A stretch of 40,038 nucleotides of DNA from Actinomycetes bacterium (GTDB lineage Bacteria > Actinomycetota > Coriobacteriia > Coriobacteriales > Atopobiaceae), in the NCBI GenBank assembly GCA_029546925.1, contig JAKPQM010000017.1, positions 1-40,038 on the forward strand. Direction: 5' to 3'. Made by a program: the position numbers and the translations under genes. Numbering within the stretch: position 1 is the stretch's first letter; the number at the start of each line of letters is the position of its first letter. Of the stretch, positions 15,679 through 22,691 are shown piece by piece. The notes under the pieces were generated by a model. The model searched no databases. It had not been told where the DNA came from and saw only the letters and a program-made list of their open reading frames with translations.

Positions 15679-15931
15679 GCGAACGTCCTTACCTGATGAC
15701 GAGGCTTCCATGCATTGCCCCGGCTGCATCCCAAGTCGAGGGCGATCTGGATCCGCTCGTCGGCCAGCTTGGCGCGCACCAGATAGAAAGGCACGGATCC
15801 CCAAGGGGGCGCGCACCCCATGAGCGCAAGCGACAACCCATCGCGAGCGCGACACCGGGAAGCGTTACGGTCCTCTTTCCCAGCCCCATGTCCCCTCTCC
15901 CTTCGCTTACCCGCCCGTCCGGGCAGCACGC
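15679..15931 (-). other. Unassigned segment, possible gene remnant
   Basis: There is no secure gene. On the minus strand two frames look coding in succession: a start MGLGKRTVTLPGVALAMGC at 15889 with a GGGGA-like site, then, in another frame, MGCAPPWGSVPFYLVRAKL and DERIQIALDLGC. A single frameshift would join them into a protein of about 60-70 residues running into the DUF1851 gene. I cannot name it. It could equally be plain GC-rich spacer. Confidence 0.3.
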
Positions 15932-16609
15932 CTAGACGCGGAAGAGGTAGCCCACACCCCGGATGGTGACGATGTGGGAGGCCACCTGGGGGCCGACCTT
16001 GGAGCGCACGCGGCGGATGTGCACATCGACCGTGCGGGTGCCGCCGCAGTACTCGAATCCCCAGACACGGTGGAGCAGCGTCTCGCGCGAATAGGCGCGG
16101 CCGGGATGCGTGGCCAAGAATGAGAGCAGCGAGTACTCCATGAGGGTGAGGTCGACCGGTTTGTCATCGATGCTCACCTGATAGGTAGCCAAGCTGATGG
16201 TCATGTTGTCGATGGTGACGATGTCATCGGGGGCGCTCTCCTCGCCCGGCCAGAGCAGCAACGAGCAACGGACCTCGAACTCGGCTTCGCCGGCACTCGA
16301 GAGGATGAAATCGTTGCGGCCCTGCATGGGCATGCGGAGCGACGAGAGCTTGTCGGGATCGACCACGGCAAGCACGGGGATGAGGCCGTTCTCGGCGACA
16401 AAGGCATCGACTGCGTTGAGCGTTGCCTGCGGAAGACCCTCGGAATCGAGGATGACGAGATCGAACTCATGCCCCGAGTTCAGAGCCTGGGGAAGCGTAT
16501 CATGCGTGGCGAGTGCGATAGACACATCGATGGCATGCCCGAGCGCACGCATGCGATCATGGAGACGCGTGGTGCTCGAGACGAGCAGTATTGTCTTGTG
16601 ATGCGCCAT
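15932..16609 (-). CDS. glnR: Orphan OmpR-family regulator, GlnR-like
   Basis: A 225-residue protein: a receiver-like domain (1-120) and a winged-helix DNA-binding domain (130-225) ending in GGTRTVDVHIRRVRSKVGP and IRGVGYLFRV. In the receiver Asp55 is kept (LVILDSEG), but the acidic pair is replaced by Ser11-Ser12 and the conserved Lys position reads FILSSAG, so classical phosphorylation is unlikely. These traits, along with PVLAVVDPD and AGEAEFEVR, are those of actinobacterial GlnR, which regulates nitrogen genes without a partner kinase. No histidine kinase is adjacent. The amino-acid transporter and a glutamine synthetase homologue just upstream fit a nitrogen role. Start at the ATG at 16609 with AAGGGA upstream. 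The GlnR name is inference; a different orphan OmpR regulator is possible. Confidence 0.7.
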   Translation of the reverse strand: MAHHKTILLVSSTTRLHDRMRALGHAIDVSIALATHDTLPQALNSGHEFDLVILDSEGLPQATLNAVDAFVAENGLIPVLAVVDPDKLSSLRMPMQGRNDFILSSAGEAEFEVRCSLLLWPGEESAPDDIVTIDNMTISLATYQVSIDDKPVDLTLMEYSLLSFLATHPGRAYSRETLLHRVWGFEYCGGTRTVDVHIRRVRSKVGPQVASHIVTIRGVGYLFRV

Positions 16610-16669
16610 GCTGGTCCCTTTTGTTTCCAAACGATAAATCAATAGTTTACCTTACCACGAAAAGCCTCA

Positions 16670-16683
16670 TGTAGGTACCTACA
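16670..16683. promoter_or_regulatory. Perfect 14-bp palindrome before the orphan regulator
   Basis: TGTAGGTACCTACA is a perfect palindrome about 60 nt upstream of the regulator start, next to where the -35 of a TAAACT -10 box would fall. It is a candidate operator, perhaps for autoregulation. Its GGTACC core recurs at 21736-21741 before the glutamine synthetase homologue. Confidence 0.45.
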
Positions 16684-16783
16684 CATATCCAGCCACACGT
16701 TTTGAATACAGACCAAAGGGCTGCGAACTGGACGGATGACCTGAAGGAATGCGGGTCTCGGCCTCCCGGCGCTCGCGGATCCC

Positions 16784-17656
16784 CTACTCGATGCTGCCCA
16801 GAAACTCTGCCGTCCTCTGGTTCTCAGGATGATCGAAAACCTTCTCGGGCCTGCCCTGCTCCACCACGACGCCATCTTCCATGAAGACCACGCGGTCGGC
16901 CACATCGCGGGCGAAACCCATCTCGTGGGTGACGACGATCATGGTCATGCCGGAGTTCTCGGCGAGGTCGCGCATGACGTCGAGGACGCCGCGCACGAGC
17001 TCGGGATCGAGCGCCGAGGTGGGCTCGTCGAACAGGATCACGTTGGGATGCATGGCAACCGCACGGGCGATGGCAACGCGCTGCTGCTGGCCGCCCGAGA
17101 GCGCGGCGGGCTTGTAGTCGGCGCGGTCGAGCAGGCCTACGGCCTCGAGCTGGAGGAGCGCCTCCTTCTCGGCCTCCGCCTTGCTCTTGCCGAGCACCTT
17201 GGTCTGGCCGATCATGACGTTTTTCTTGGCCGTGAGATGCGGGAAGAGGTTGAAGCTCTGGAACACCATGCCGACATCGCGGCGGAGCTTGTTGATGTCG
17301 GTCGCGCCCTTGCCCGTGATCTCCTCGTCCGCGATGAGGATATGGCCTGCCGTGGGGGTCTCGAGCAGGTTGATGCAGCGCAGCATCGTGGACTTGCCCG
17401 AACCCGAGGGGCCGAGGACCACGACGACCTCGCCGGGCCATACGTTGAGGTTGACGTCGCGCAACACCTGCGTGGTGCCGTCGAAGGTCTTGTTGAGATG
17501 CTCGATACGCACGATGGGATGCTCGCCCTCTACAAAATGATGGCTCGTGAGATCCCGATCAGACGCGAAGGCGATGCGCGCCGCCTCCTCGGCGTCGAGC
17601 GGCGGCGGAACGACGGGCGGGTCGAGCTTGGCTTTGCGCTTACCGAACACGGGCAT
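16784..17656 (-). CDS. glnQ: Polar amino-acid ABC transporter, ATP-binding protein
   Basis: A 290-residue ABC ATPase of the GlnQ/ArtP type, with Walker [11 protein letters not shown]-loop [11 protein letters not shown], signature LSGGQQQR, Walker [13 protein letters not shown] and switch THEMGF. It powers uptake through the permease encoded just upstream. I take the ATG at 17656, which overlaps the permease end by 17 nt. About 45 residues precede the usual domain start and include a Pro-rich [10 protein letters not shown] stretch that is not part of the core fold. Last gene of the three-gene transporter operon. Confidence 0.92.
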   Translation of the reverse strand: MPVFGKRKAKLDPPVVPPPLDAEEAARIAFASDRDLTSHHFVEGEHPIVRIEHLNKTFDGTTQVLRDVNLNVWPGEVVVVLGPSGSGKSTMLRCINLLETPTAGHILIADEEITGKGATDINKLRRDVGMVFQSFNLFPHLTAKKNVMIGQTKVLGKSKAEAEKEALLQLEAVGLLDRADYKPAALSGGQQQRVAIARAVAMHPNVILFDEPTSALDPELVRGVLDVMRDLAENSGMTMIVVTHEMGFARDVADRVVFMEDGVVVEQGRPEKVFDHPENQRTAEFLGSIE

Positions 17657-19097
17657 CGCCCCCCTGCATAGACGCTGCGGACGCCACGGGGACAAAGGGT
17701 GCAAGCAGGCTTCTCACCAGAGAATCCCCCCGATCGAGCGCCTCGGAGTGCGAGCTTCCCGCAATCTCGAGGGAAGCTCCGCCATCTGCGCGATTCCGAA
17801 CCTGCGGTGCCTTGGCCTTGGCACCGGGCCTCGTACCCTGGCCGCGCTCGGAGCGGGCAAGGCGCTTCTCGATGATGCCGACCACCTTGATGAGCGGAAG
17901 CGTCACCACGAGGTAGAACAGGGCGGCGGTCACATACGGCGTGATGTTGCCCGAGACGGACGTGGCATTCTTGGCGAACATCATAAGCTCCATGACGCCC
18001 ACGCTGGAAAGCAGCGAGGTGTCTTTGTAGCTGGTGATGAAGTCGCTCGTGACCGTGGGGATGACGCGGCGGATGGTCTGCGGCAGGATGATGGTGAACA
18101 TGGTCTGGATACGGTTCATGCCCAGGCTTGCCGCAGCCTCGTACTGGCCCTGCTGGATGGATTGGATGCCTGCGCGGAAGATCTCGGCAAGATAGGCCGA
18201 GGAGTTGATGGCCATGACCGCCACGCCGAGCACGTTGTTGTCGATGACGATGCCGAGCATGGGCAGGCCGAAGAACATGATGTAGATCTGCAGGAAGAGC
18301 GGGGTGCCGCGCAGGATGTTGATGTAGACCACCGCGAGGGCGCGCAAAAGCGGGTTATGCGAGATCTTCATGAGGGCGAAAAGCAAGCCCAGCGCGATGG
18401 CGAACGGATAGGCTGCAAGCACGATAGCGAGGCACACGAGCCATCCCGGGAAGAGCGAGAAGAGCGATGTGAGCATGAGCTGGGGCTTGAAGAACATACC
18501 GAGGAACTGGTTGGAGTTCCACGCTTGGACGGCCGGGCTGGCGTCGAGCGCAGCCACGGCCTGCTGGAGCCAGGTATTGGCGATGACCGCAATGGGCTTC
18601 GAGGCCGCAAGGGCGGTCGTTTTGCCAGCTGACGTGGTGTAGGTTCCCGTGATGGAGACCTCCCCGCCCTCGGTCGGCAGACGCGTATCTTCGAGCTCGA
18701 GGCGCAAGAGCGATCCCGACGGGATGGGGTCGGAGAAGTCCACCGTGATGGAACTGCCATTGGCGGAGACGGACGCCACGTCGATGGGCATGCGGTCGAG
18801 GCCGTCGAGCACGGTGACCTTCACGGAAGCGTCCGCGAAGCTGCCATCGCCGGGGAGCGCGAGGGTGACCGAGACGATCTCCTCGCCCTCTTCGACCGTT
18901 CCCTCCCACGTGAGGCGTGTGGGCAACCCGCCTATAACGCTATGACCGCCGTCCTCGTTGGGGCGTGCGGTTGCCTTATTGGTCGTGAGAGCCAGCGCGG
19001 GAGACACGAAGAAGAGTGGGATGAGCAGCATGCACACCAAGACGAGCGCACGAGGCGCCCGTCCATGGTTCGCTGCATGTTTTTCTGAAATCAGCAT
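17640..19097 (-). CDS. Amino-acid ABC permease with extra extracytoplasmic domain
   Basis: A 485-residue protein, about twice the usual 220-250. Residues 17-37 form a signal or first TM helix. Residues 50-172 are a beta-rich outside segment with Thr/Ser/Val alternation ([20 protein letters not shown]). Residues 205-430 are the HisM/GlnP-type permease, with [15 protein letters not shown] and the EAA loop [15 protein letters not shown] where the ATPase docks. A hydrophilic tail of about 55 residues follows. The outside segment is not a substrate-binding protein by any motif I know; it may dock the separate lipoprotein binding protein or the cell wall. Lies 24 nt after the binding-protein gene. 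The permease call is secure; the added domain is unidentified. Confidence 0.88.
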   Translation of the reverse strand: MLISEKHAANHGRAPRALVLVCMLLIPLFFVSPALALTTNKATARPNEDGGHSVIGGLPTRLTWEGTVEEGEEIVSVTLALPGDGSFADASVKVTVLDGLDRMPIDVASVSANGSSITVDFSDPIPSGSLLRLELEDTRLPTEGGEVSITGTYTTSAGKTTALAASKPIAVIANTWLQQAVAALDASPAVQAWNSNQFLGMFFKPQLMLTSLFSLFPGWLVCLAIVLAAYPFAIALGLLFALMKISHNPLLRALAVVYINILRGTPLFLQIYIMFFGLPMLGIVIDNNVLGVAVMAINSSAYLAEIFRAGIQSIQQGQYEAAASLGMNRIQTMFTIILPQTIRRVIPTVTSDFITSYKDTSLLSSVGVMELMMFAKNATSVSGNITPYVTAALFYLVVTLPLIKVVGIIEKRLARSERGQGTRPGAKAKAPQVRNRADGGASLEIAGSSHSEALDRGDSLVRSLLAPFVPVASAASMQGGDARVR

Positions 19098-19121
19098 GCG
19101 ATTCTCTTTCGTGAGCGCCCC

Positions 19122-19952
19122 CTACATGGCGTCGCCGAACCATTTCTGCTTGAGCTCATCCATGGTGCCGTCGGCCTCCATGTCGGCGAGGACCTGGTTG
19201 ATGGCAGCGGTGAGGCCGGGGTTATCCTTCGAGACGACGATGCCGTACTGCTCGCCCGTGGGGATCTCGATGCAGACTTCGCAGTCGGTGAAGGAGATCG
19301 TGCACTGGTGGGCGATGACGGGGAGGTCGGCGACGACGGCATCGTAGAGGCCCGAGGCGAGGCCGGCCATGGCCTCGGTCACGGTGACGAGCGGCACGAT
19401 GGTGGCATTGGGAAGGTTCTCGCGGGCCCAAGCCTCGCCGGTGGTGCCAGCTTGGACCGCGATGGTCTTATCGGCAGAGTTCAGGGCATCCTCGGTGGTG
19501 GCCTCGGCACCCTTCTTGACGGCAACACCTAGGTTGGAGTCGAGGTAAGGAACCGTGAAGTCGATCTCCTTCATGCGGTCGGCGGTGATGGAGAAGGCGG
19601 AGTTGCCGATATCGGCCTTGCCACCTTGGGCGATCATCGGGATGATCGAGTCGAAGTTCTGGGGCGGCAGGTAGACGACCTCGAGGCCCAGACGGGCGCC
19701 GATCTCGTTGGAGAGGTCGACATCGAAGCCGGAGGGCACGCCGTTCTCGAACGAGTCGAGGGGCGGGAAGTCGAGGTCGGAGGCCACGATGAGCTGGCCC
19801 TCCTGGACGAGGGTATAGGAGGCTTCGGTCGCGGTATCGCCCGAGGTGGCATCGCCAGAATCTGTACCGGTGCCGGATCCGGCGTTGCAGCCCGCAAGGG
19901 CGAGCACGGCGGCGAAAGCGAGGCCCATGAGCGCCTGCATATGCTTCTTCAT
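19122..19952 (-). CDS. Amino-acid ABC transporter substrate-binding lipoprotein
   Basis: A 276-residue family 3 solute-binding protein. The lipobox LAGC gives Cys22 after a short signal. A Gly/Ser/Asp/Thr linker is followed by LIVASDLDFPPLDSF, which is the family's first strand and ligand loop, then GFDVDLSNEIGARLG and DIGNSAFSITADRMKEIDFT, where the ligand's alpha-carboxylate is bound. The ATG at 19952 follows AGGAAGGA; the longer open frame to 20066 is intergenic. The ligand is a polar amino acid (Gln, Glu, Arg or similar). A possible ARG box upstream leans towards arginine. First gene of the operon. Confidence 0.9.
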   Translation of the reverse strand: MKKHMQALMGLAFAAVLALAGCNAGSGTGTDSGDATSGDTATEASYTLVQEGQLIVASDLDFPPLDSFENGVPSGFDVDLSNEIGARLGLEVVYLPPQNFDSIIPMIAQGGKADIGNSAFSITADRMKEIDFTVPYLDSNLGVAVKKGAEATTEDALNSADKTIAVQAGTTGEAWARENLPNATIVPLVTVTEAMAGLASGLYDAVVADLPVIAHQCTISFTDCEVCIEIPTGEQYGIVVSKDNPGLTAAINQVLADMEADGTMDELKQKWFGDAM

Positions 19953-20067
19953 AATGCATTCCTTCCTGAGAGGGCTCGTGATACTGCTGATGCAGTTTGG
20001 CAGATGGGTATACGCATGCATAGCCAATCCAATCATTTTTACATAAACGACATACTTTTCCGCCATT

Positions 20068-20085
20068 TATGAGTATTAATGCATA
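20068..20085. promoter_or_regulatory. Candidate ARG box (ArgR/AhrC operator)
   Basis: TATGAGTATTAATGCATA agrees at 16 of 18 positions with the ARG box pattern wNTGAATwwwwATTCANw. It lies 115 nt before the transporter's first gene in a markedly AT-rich stretch. No argR gene is in the window. Resemblance only. Confidence 0.4.
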
Positions 20086-20088
20086 AAG

Positions 20089-20105
20089 ATACGTATATAT
20101 CGTAT
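20089..20105. promoter_or_regulatory. Inverted repeat next to the ARG-box-like site
   Basis: ATACG-tatatat-CGTAT, a perfect 5-bp inverted repeat around an all-AT centre, 3 bp from the ARG-box-like site. Possibly a second operator half or the upstream promoter element of the transporter operon. Confidence 0.3.
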
Positions 20106-20306
20106 ACGGGCAGCCGTGTTGCAAGGGGCGTGGCAAGGGGGCGGGGCGTTTGTCACGGTCTTATTGCGCAGGACATGGCAGACAGCGCCCCTGTCCACGG
20201 AAAACCTGTGGATAGAGGCCTTCCCGTGCCCATATCCCGTGGACACAGGCCCCCGTGCCACGGGCAGCGGCAGATGGATCCTGTCCCCTTGCCGCGCCCG
20301 ATACGC

Positions 20307-21650
20307 CTACACGCCACCGTAGTAATGCGCACGTTCCCAATCGGTGACCGAGGTGCAGAAGTCGTCCCACTCGCGCGTCTTGGCATCGATCAGGAAGTCG
20401 AAGATGTGGTCGCCCAGGACCTCGCGCATGAGGCTGCTCGCCTTGAAGCGCTCGATGGCCTCGCCCAACGTGCACGGCAGGCGGACGATACCGCGTCCGC
20501 CGAGCTCATCAGCAGAGAGCTTGCGCGCTTCGGCGGCGGAGTTGGGCGGCATCTCGATGCCCTCCTCGATGCCCTTGAGACCTGCAGCGAGCGTGACGGC
20601 AAGCGCCAGATAGGGATTCGCCGTGGGATCGGGGTTGCGCAGCTCGACACGCGTGGCGATGTGCTTGCCGGGCTTATGGGTGGGAATGCGCACGAGAGCG
20701 GAGCGGTCTTTGCTGCCCCACGTCGCATACCGGGGAACGACACTGCTCGAGACGAAGCGCTTGTAGGAGTTGACCGTGGGATTGGTCACCAGCATGAACT
20801 CGGGCGCATAGGCGAGCAAGCCGCCCACGAAATGCTGGGCCAGCTCGGAGAGGTGGGCGTCGTGGGTCTCCTTGGGCGCCCAGAAAAGGTTCTCGCCATC
20901 ATGGTCGAACAGCGACAGGTATAAGAACATGGCAGAACCCGGATAGCCCGCCAAGGGCTTGGGCATGAACGAGGCGAAGAAACCGCGCCGGGCAGCCTGC
21001 TCGCGGATGATCAGGCGGGTTGTCATGATGTTGTCGGCACAGCTCACAGCCTCGGTATAGCGCAGCTCGATGGCATTCTGCGATTGCGCGTTGGCGTGGA
21101 AGGAGTACTGCACGGGAATGCCGATCTTCTCGCATTCGCGCGAGATGGCGCGGCGCAGGTCGATCGAGGCGTCGGTGGGCGAGAAATCGAAGTAGCCGCT
21201 ACGGTCGAGCGGAACGGGGTCGAGATCGTTATCGAAGTAGAAGTACTCGATCTTGGGACCGACGTTGAAGACGTAGCCCATCTCGTCGGCCTTGGCAAAG
21301 GCGCGGATGAGCACTCCGCGCGGATCGCCCTCGAACGGCTCGCGGCTGGGTGTGCGGATATCGCAGAAGACGCGCGCCACGGCGCTATGCTCGCCCTCCT
21401 TGCGGGGCACGAGTTGGAAGGTATTGGCATCGGGGAAGGCGAGCATGTCCGATTCTTCGAGACGCACGAAACCGTCGACGGCCGAGCCATCGAAGCCGAT
21501 GCCCTCCTCGAAGGCCTCCTCGAGCTCCTCAGGCGAGATGGAGAACGACTTGAGATGCCCGAGCACATCGGTGAACCACAACCGCACGAAGCGGATATCG
21601 CGCTCTTCGACGGTTTTAAGGACGAAATCGATGCTGCCTTCGCTGCTCAT
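20307..21650 (-). CDS. Glutamine synthetase homologue lacking metal ligands
   Basis: A 447-residue protein aligned end to end with type I glutamine synthetase: GFDGSAVDGFVRLEESDM, FEGDPRGVLIRA, NPTVNSYKR, RSALVRIP and RVELRNPDPTANPYLALA are all present. Read against Salmonella GlnA, Glu129 is Lys133, Glu212 is Ala186, Glu220 is Ala193, His269 is Phe242 and the flap Glu327 is Val304; only Glu131 (Glu135) and Glu357 (Glu336) remain. I re-read the DNA for the K133, A186/A193 and F242 stretches and found no frame break there. GS should be inactive without these residues, so I infer a non-catalytic or altered-function paralogue, perhaps a nitrogen-sensing partner. No adenylylation-site Tyr block is recognised. 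The ATG at 21650 follows GGAGGGAG. Divergent from gpmA. Database pipelines would probably call it glnA. Confidence 0.85.
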   Translation of the reverse strand: MSSEGSIDFVLKTVEERDIRFVRLWFTDVLGHLKSFSISPEELEEAFEEGIGFDGSAVDGFVRLEESDMLAFPDANTFQLVPRKEGEHSAVARVFCDIRTPSREPFEGDPRGVLIRAFAKADEMGYVFNVGPKIEYFYFDNDLDPVPLDRSGYFDFSPTDASIDLRRAISRECEKIGIPVQYSFHANAQSQNAIELRYTEAVSCADNIMTTRLIIREQAARRGFFASFMPKPLAGYPGSAMFLYLSLFDHDGENLFWAPKETHDAHLSELAQHFVGGLLAYAPEFMLVTNPTVNSYKRFVSSSVVPRYATWGSKDRSALVRIPTHKPGKHIATRVELRNPDPTANPYLALAVTLAAGLKGIEEGIEMPPNSAAEARKLSADELGGRGIVRLPCTLGEAIERFKASSLMREVLGDHIFDFLIDAKTREWDDFCTSVTDWERAHYYGGV

Positions 21651-21706
21651 GCAGACTCCCTCCGGGGCCGGCCGATAGTCTTTCCCTCCCACGTTGGCAC
21701 AAGCAT

Positions 21707-21741
21707 GTTTCGGGTCCGTTTCGCTGTCTGCGAACGGTACC
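21707..21741 (-). promoter_or_regulatory. Phased GAAAC pair before the GS homologue (GlnR-like site?)
   Basis: On the minus strand GAAAC-n6-GAAAC (21718-21722 and 21707-21711) puts two half-sites one helical turn apart. This matches half of the published GlnR pattern of GTnAC and GnAAC units spaced by 6. A GGTACC (21736-21741) lies just beyond. Position: 57-72 nt before the start codon. Confidence 0.4.
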
Positions 21742-21850
21742 AACTCTCACGCACGGAGTACCGATTACCCATTCCGAAGTGAAAACGACGCGCAACTGGG
21801 CCATACTAGTGTCAACTGGGTTTTCCCGCAATTCCCGAGAAAGGACTGCC

Positions 21851-22609
21851 ATGGGCAAAGAGATGACGCTCGTGATTATCCGCCACGGTGAGAGCGAGTG
21901 GAACAAGCTCAACCTCTTCACCGGATGGACCGATGTCGACCTCACCGAGACCGGCCACACCGAGGCGGCAGCCGGTGGCCGAGCCCTCAAGGAGGCCGGC
22001 TACGACTTCGACATCTGCTACACCTCATATCTCAAGCGCGCGATCCACACCTTGAACCACGTCCTCGACGAGATGGATCGCAACTGGCTGCCCGTCATCA
22101 AGGCATGGGAGCTCAACGAGCGCCACTACGGTGCCCTGCAGGGTCTCAACAAGGCCGATGCCGCCGCCGAGCACGGAGAGGCCCAGGTCAAGATCTGGCG
22201 CAGAAGCTTCGATATCTGCCCGCCCGCGCTGGAGCCCGGCGACGAGCGCGACCCGCACGTCCTCGAGATGTTCCGCAGCGTGCCACGCGAGGATCTGCCC
22301 TACACCGAGTGCCTCAAAGATACCATCGCCCGCGCATGGCCGTATTTCGAGCGCGAGATCAAGCCCAGGATGGAGGCCGGCGAGCGTGTGCTGATCGCCG
22401 CTCACGGCAACAGCCTGCGCGCCCTCTACATGATGTTCGAGCACCTCACCCCCGAGGAGATCCTCGAGATCAACATCCCCACCGGCGTGCCCCTGTCCTA
22501 CACCTTCGACGAGGAATGGAACATCCTCGACAAGCACTACATCGGCGACCCCGAAACCATCGCGGCCAAGATCGATGCCGTCGCCAAGCAGGGCACCGTC
22601 AAGAAGTAA
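21851..22609 (+). CDS. gpmA: 2,3-bisphosphoglycerate-dependent phosphoglycerate mutase
   Basis: A 252-residue enzyme interconverting 3- and 2-phosphoglycerate in glycolysis. The catalytic His12 is in IIRHGESEWN, the second active-site His in IAAHGNSLRAL, and the acid Glu in ELNERHYGALQG. Length and C terminus match the dPGM family. The ATG at 22851-1000 equivalent, that is 21851, follows AGAAAGGAC; the longer frame to 21779 is upstream DNA. A TACTAG -10-like box lies at 21804-21809. The gene stands alone and ends in a clear terminator. Confidence 0.95.
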   Translation: MGKEMTLVIIRHGESEWNKLNLFTGWTDVDLTETGHTEAAAGGRALKEAGYDFDICYTSYLKRAIHTLNHVLDEMDRNWLPVIKAWELNERHYGALQGLNKADAAAEHGEAQVKIWRRSFDICPPALEPGDERDPHVLEMFRSVPREDLPYTECLKDTIARAWPYFEREIKPRMEAGERVLIAAHGNSLRALYMMFEHLTPEEILEINIPTGVPLSYTFDEEWNILDKHYIGDPETIAAKIDAVAKQGTVKK

Positions 22610-22634
22610 GCCCTATCTGTACAGCCGAACTTCC

Positions 22635-22665
22635 AGCGCTCCGGATTCACGCCGGAGCGCTTTCC
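22635..22665 (+). terminator. Rho-independent terminator of gpmA
   Basis: AGCGCTCCGG (22635-22644) and CCGGAGCGCT (22652-22661) form a perfect 10-bp stem with a 7-nt loop, followed by TTCCC. It starts 26 nt after the gpmA stop and ends before the convergent helicase gene. Confidence 0.8.
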
Positions 22666-22691
22666 CGTGCACAATCAGCACAGAAGGCTGA

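Larger units (their letters stand above)
19953..20306. other. Intergenic region between GS homologue and transporter
   Basis: 354 bp with no convincing gene. The left half (19975-20105) is AT-rich and must hold the transporter promoter and the two candidate operators listed separately. The right half (20106-20306) is GC-rich with overlapping inverted repeats: CCTGTCCACGG (20190-20200) against CCGTGGACACAGG (20237-20249), and CCCGTG-c-CACGGG at 20252-20264. These may end the leftward synthetase message, but none has a T-run. Confidence 0.45.

Noticed and set aside
17547-18632. Rightward 361-codon frame opposite the ABC permease
   Set aside because: Antisense shadow; composition is His/Arg/Gly-rich as expected from reversed membrane-protein codons.
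20190-20264. DnaA-box-like sequences (CCTGTGGATAG and TGTCCACGG) near the GS homologue
   Set aside because: Only partial matches to TTATCCACA, no cluster with an AT-rich unwinding region and no dnaA/dnaN nearby, so no origin is called. A TTGTGGAT pair near 35703-35720 was rejected for the same reason.
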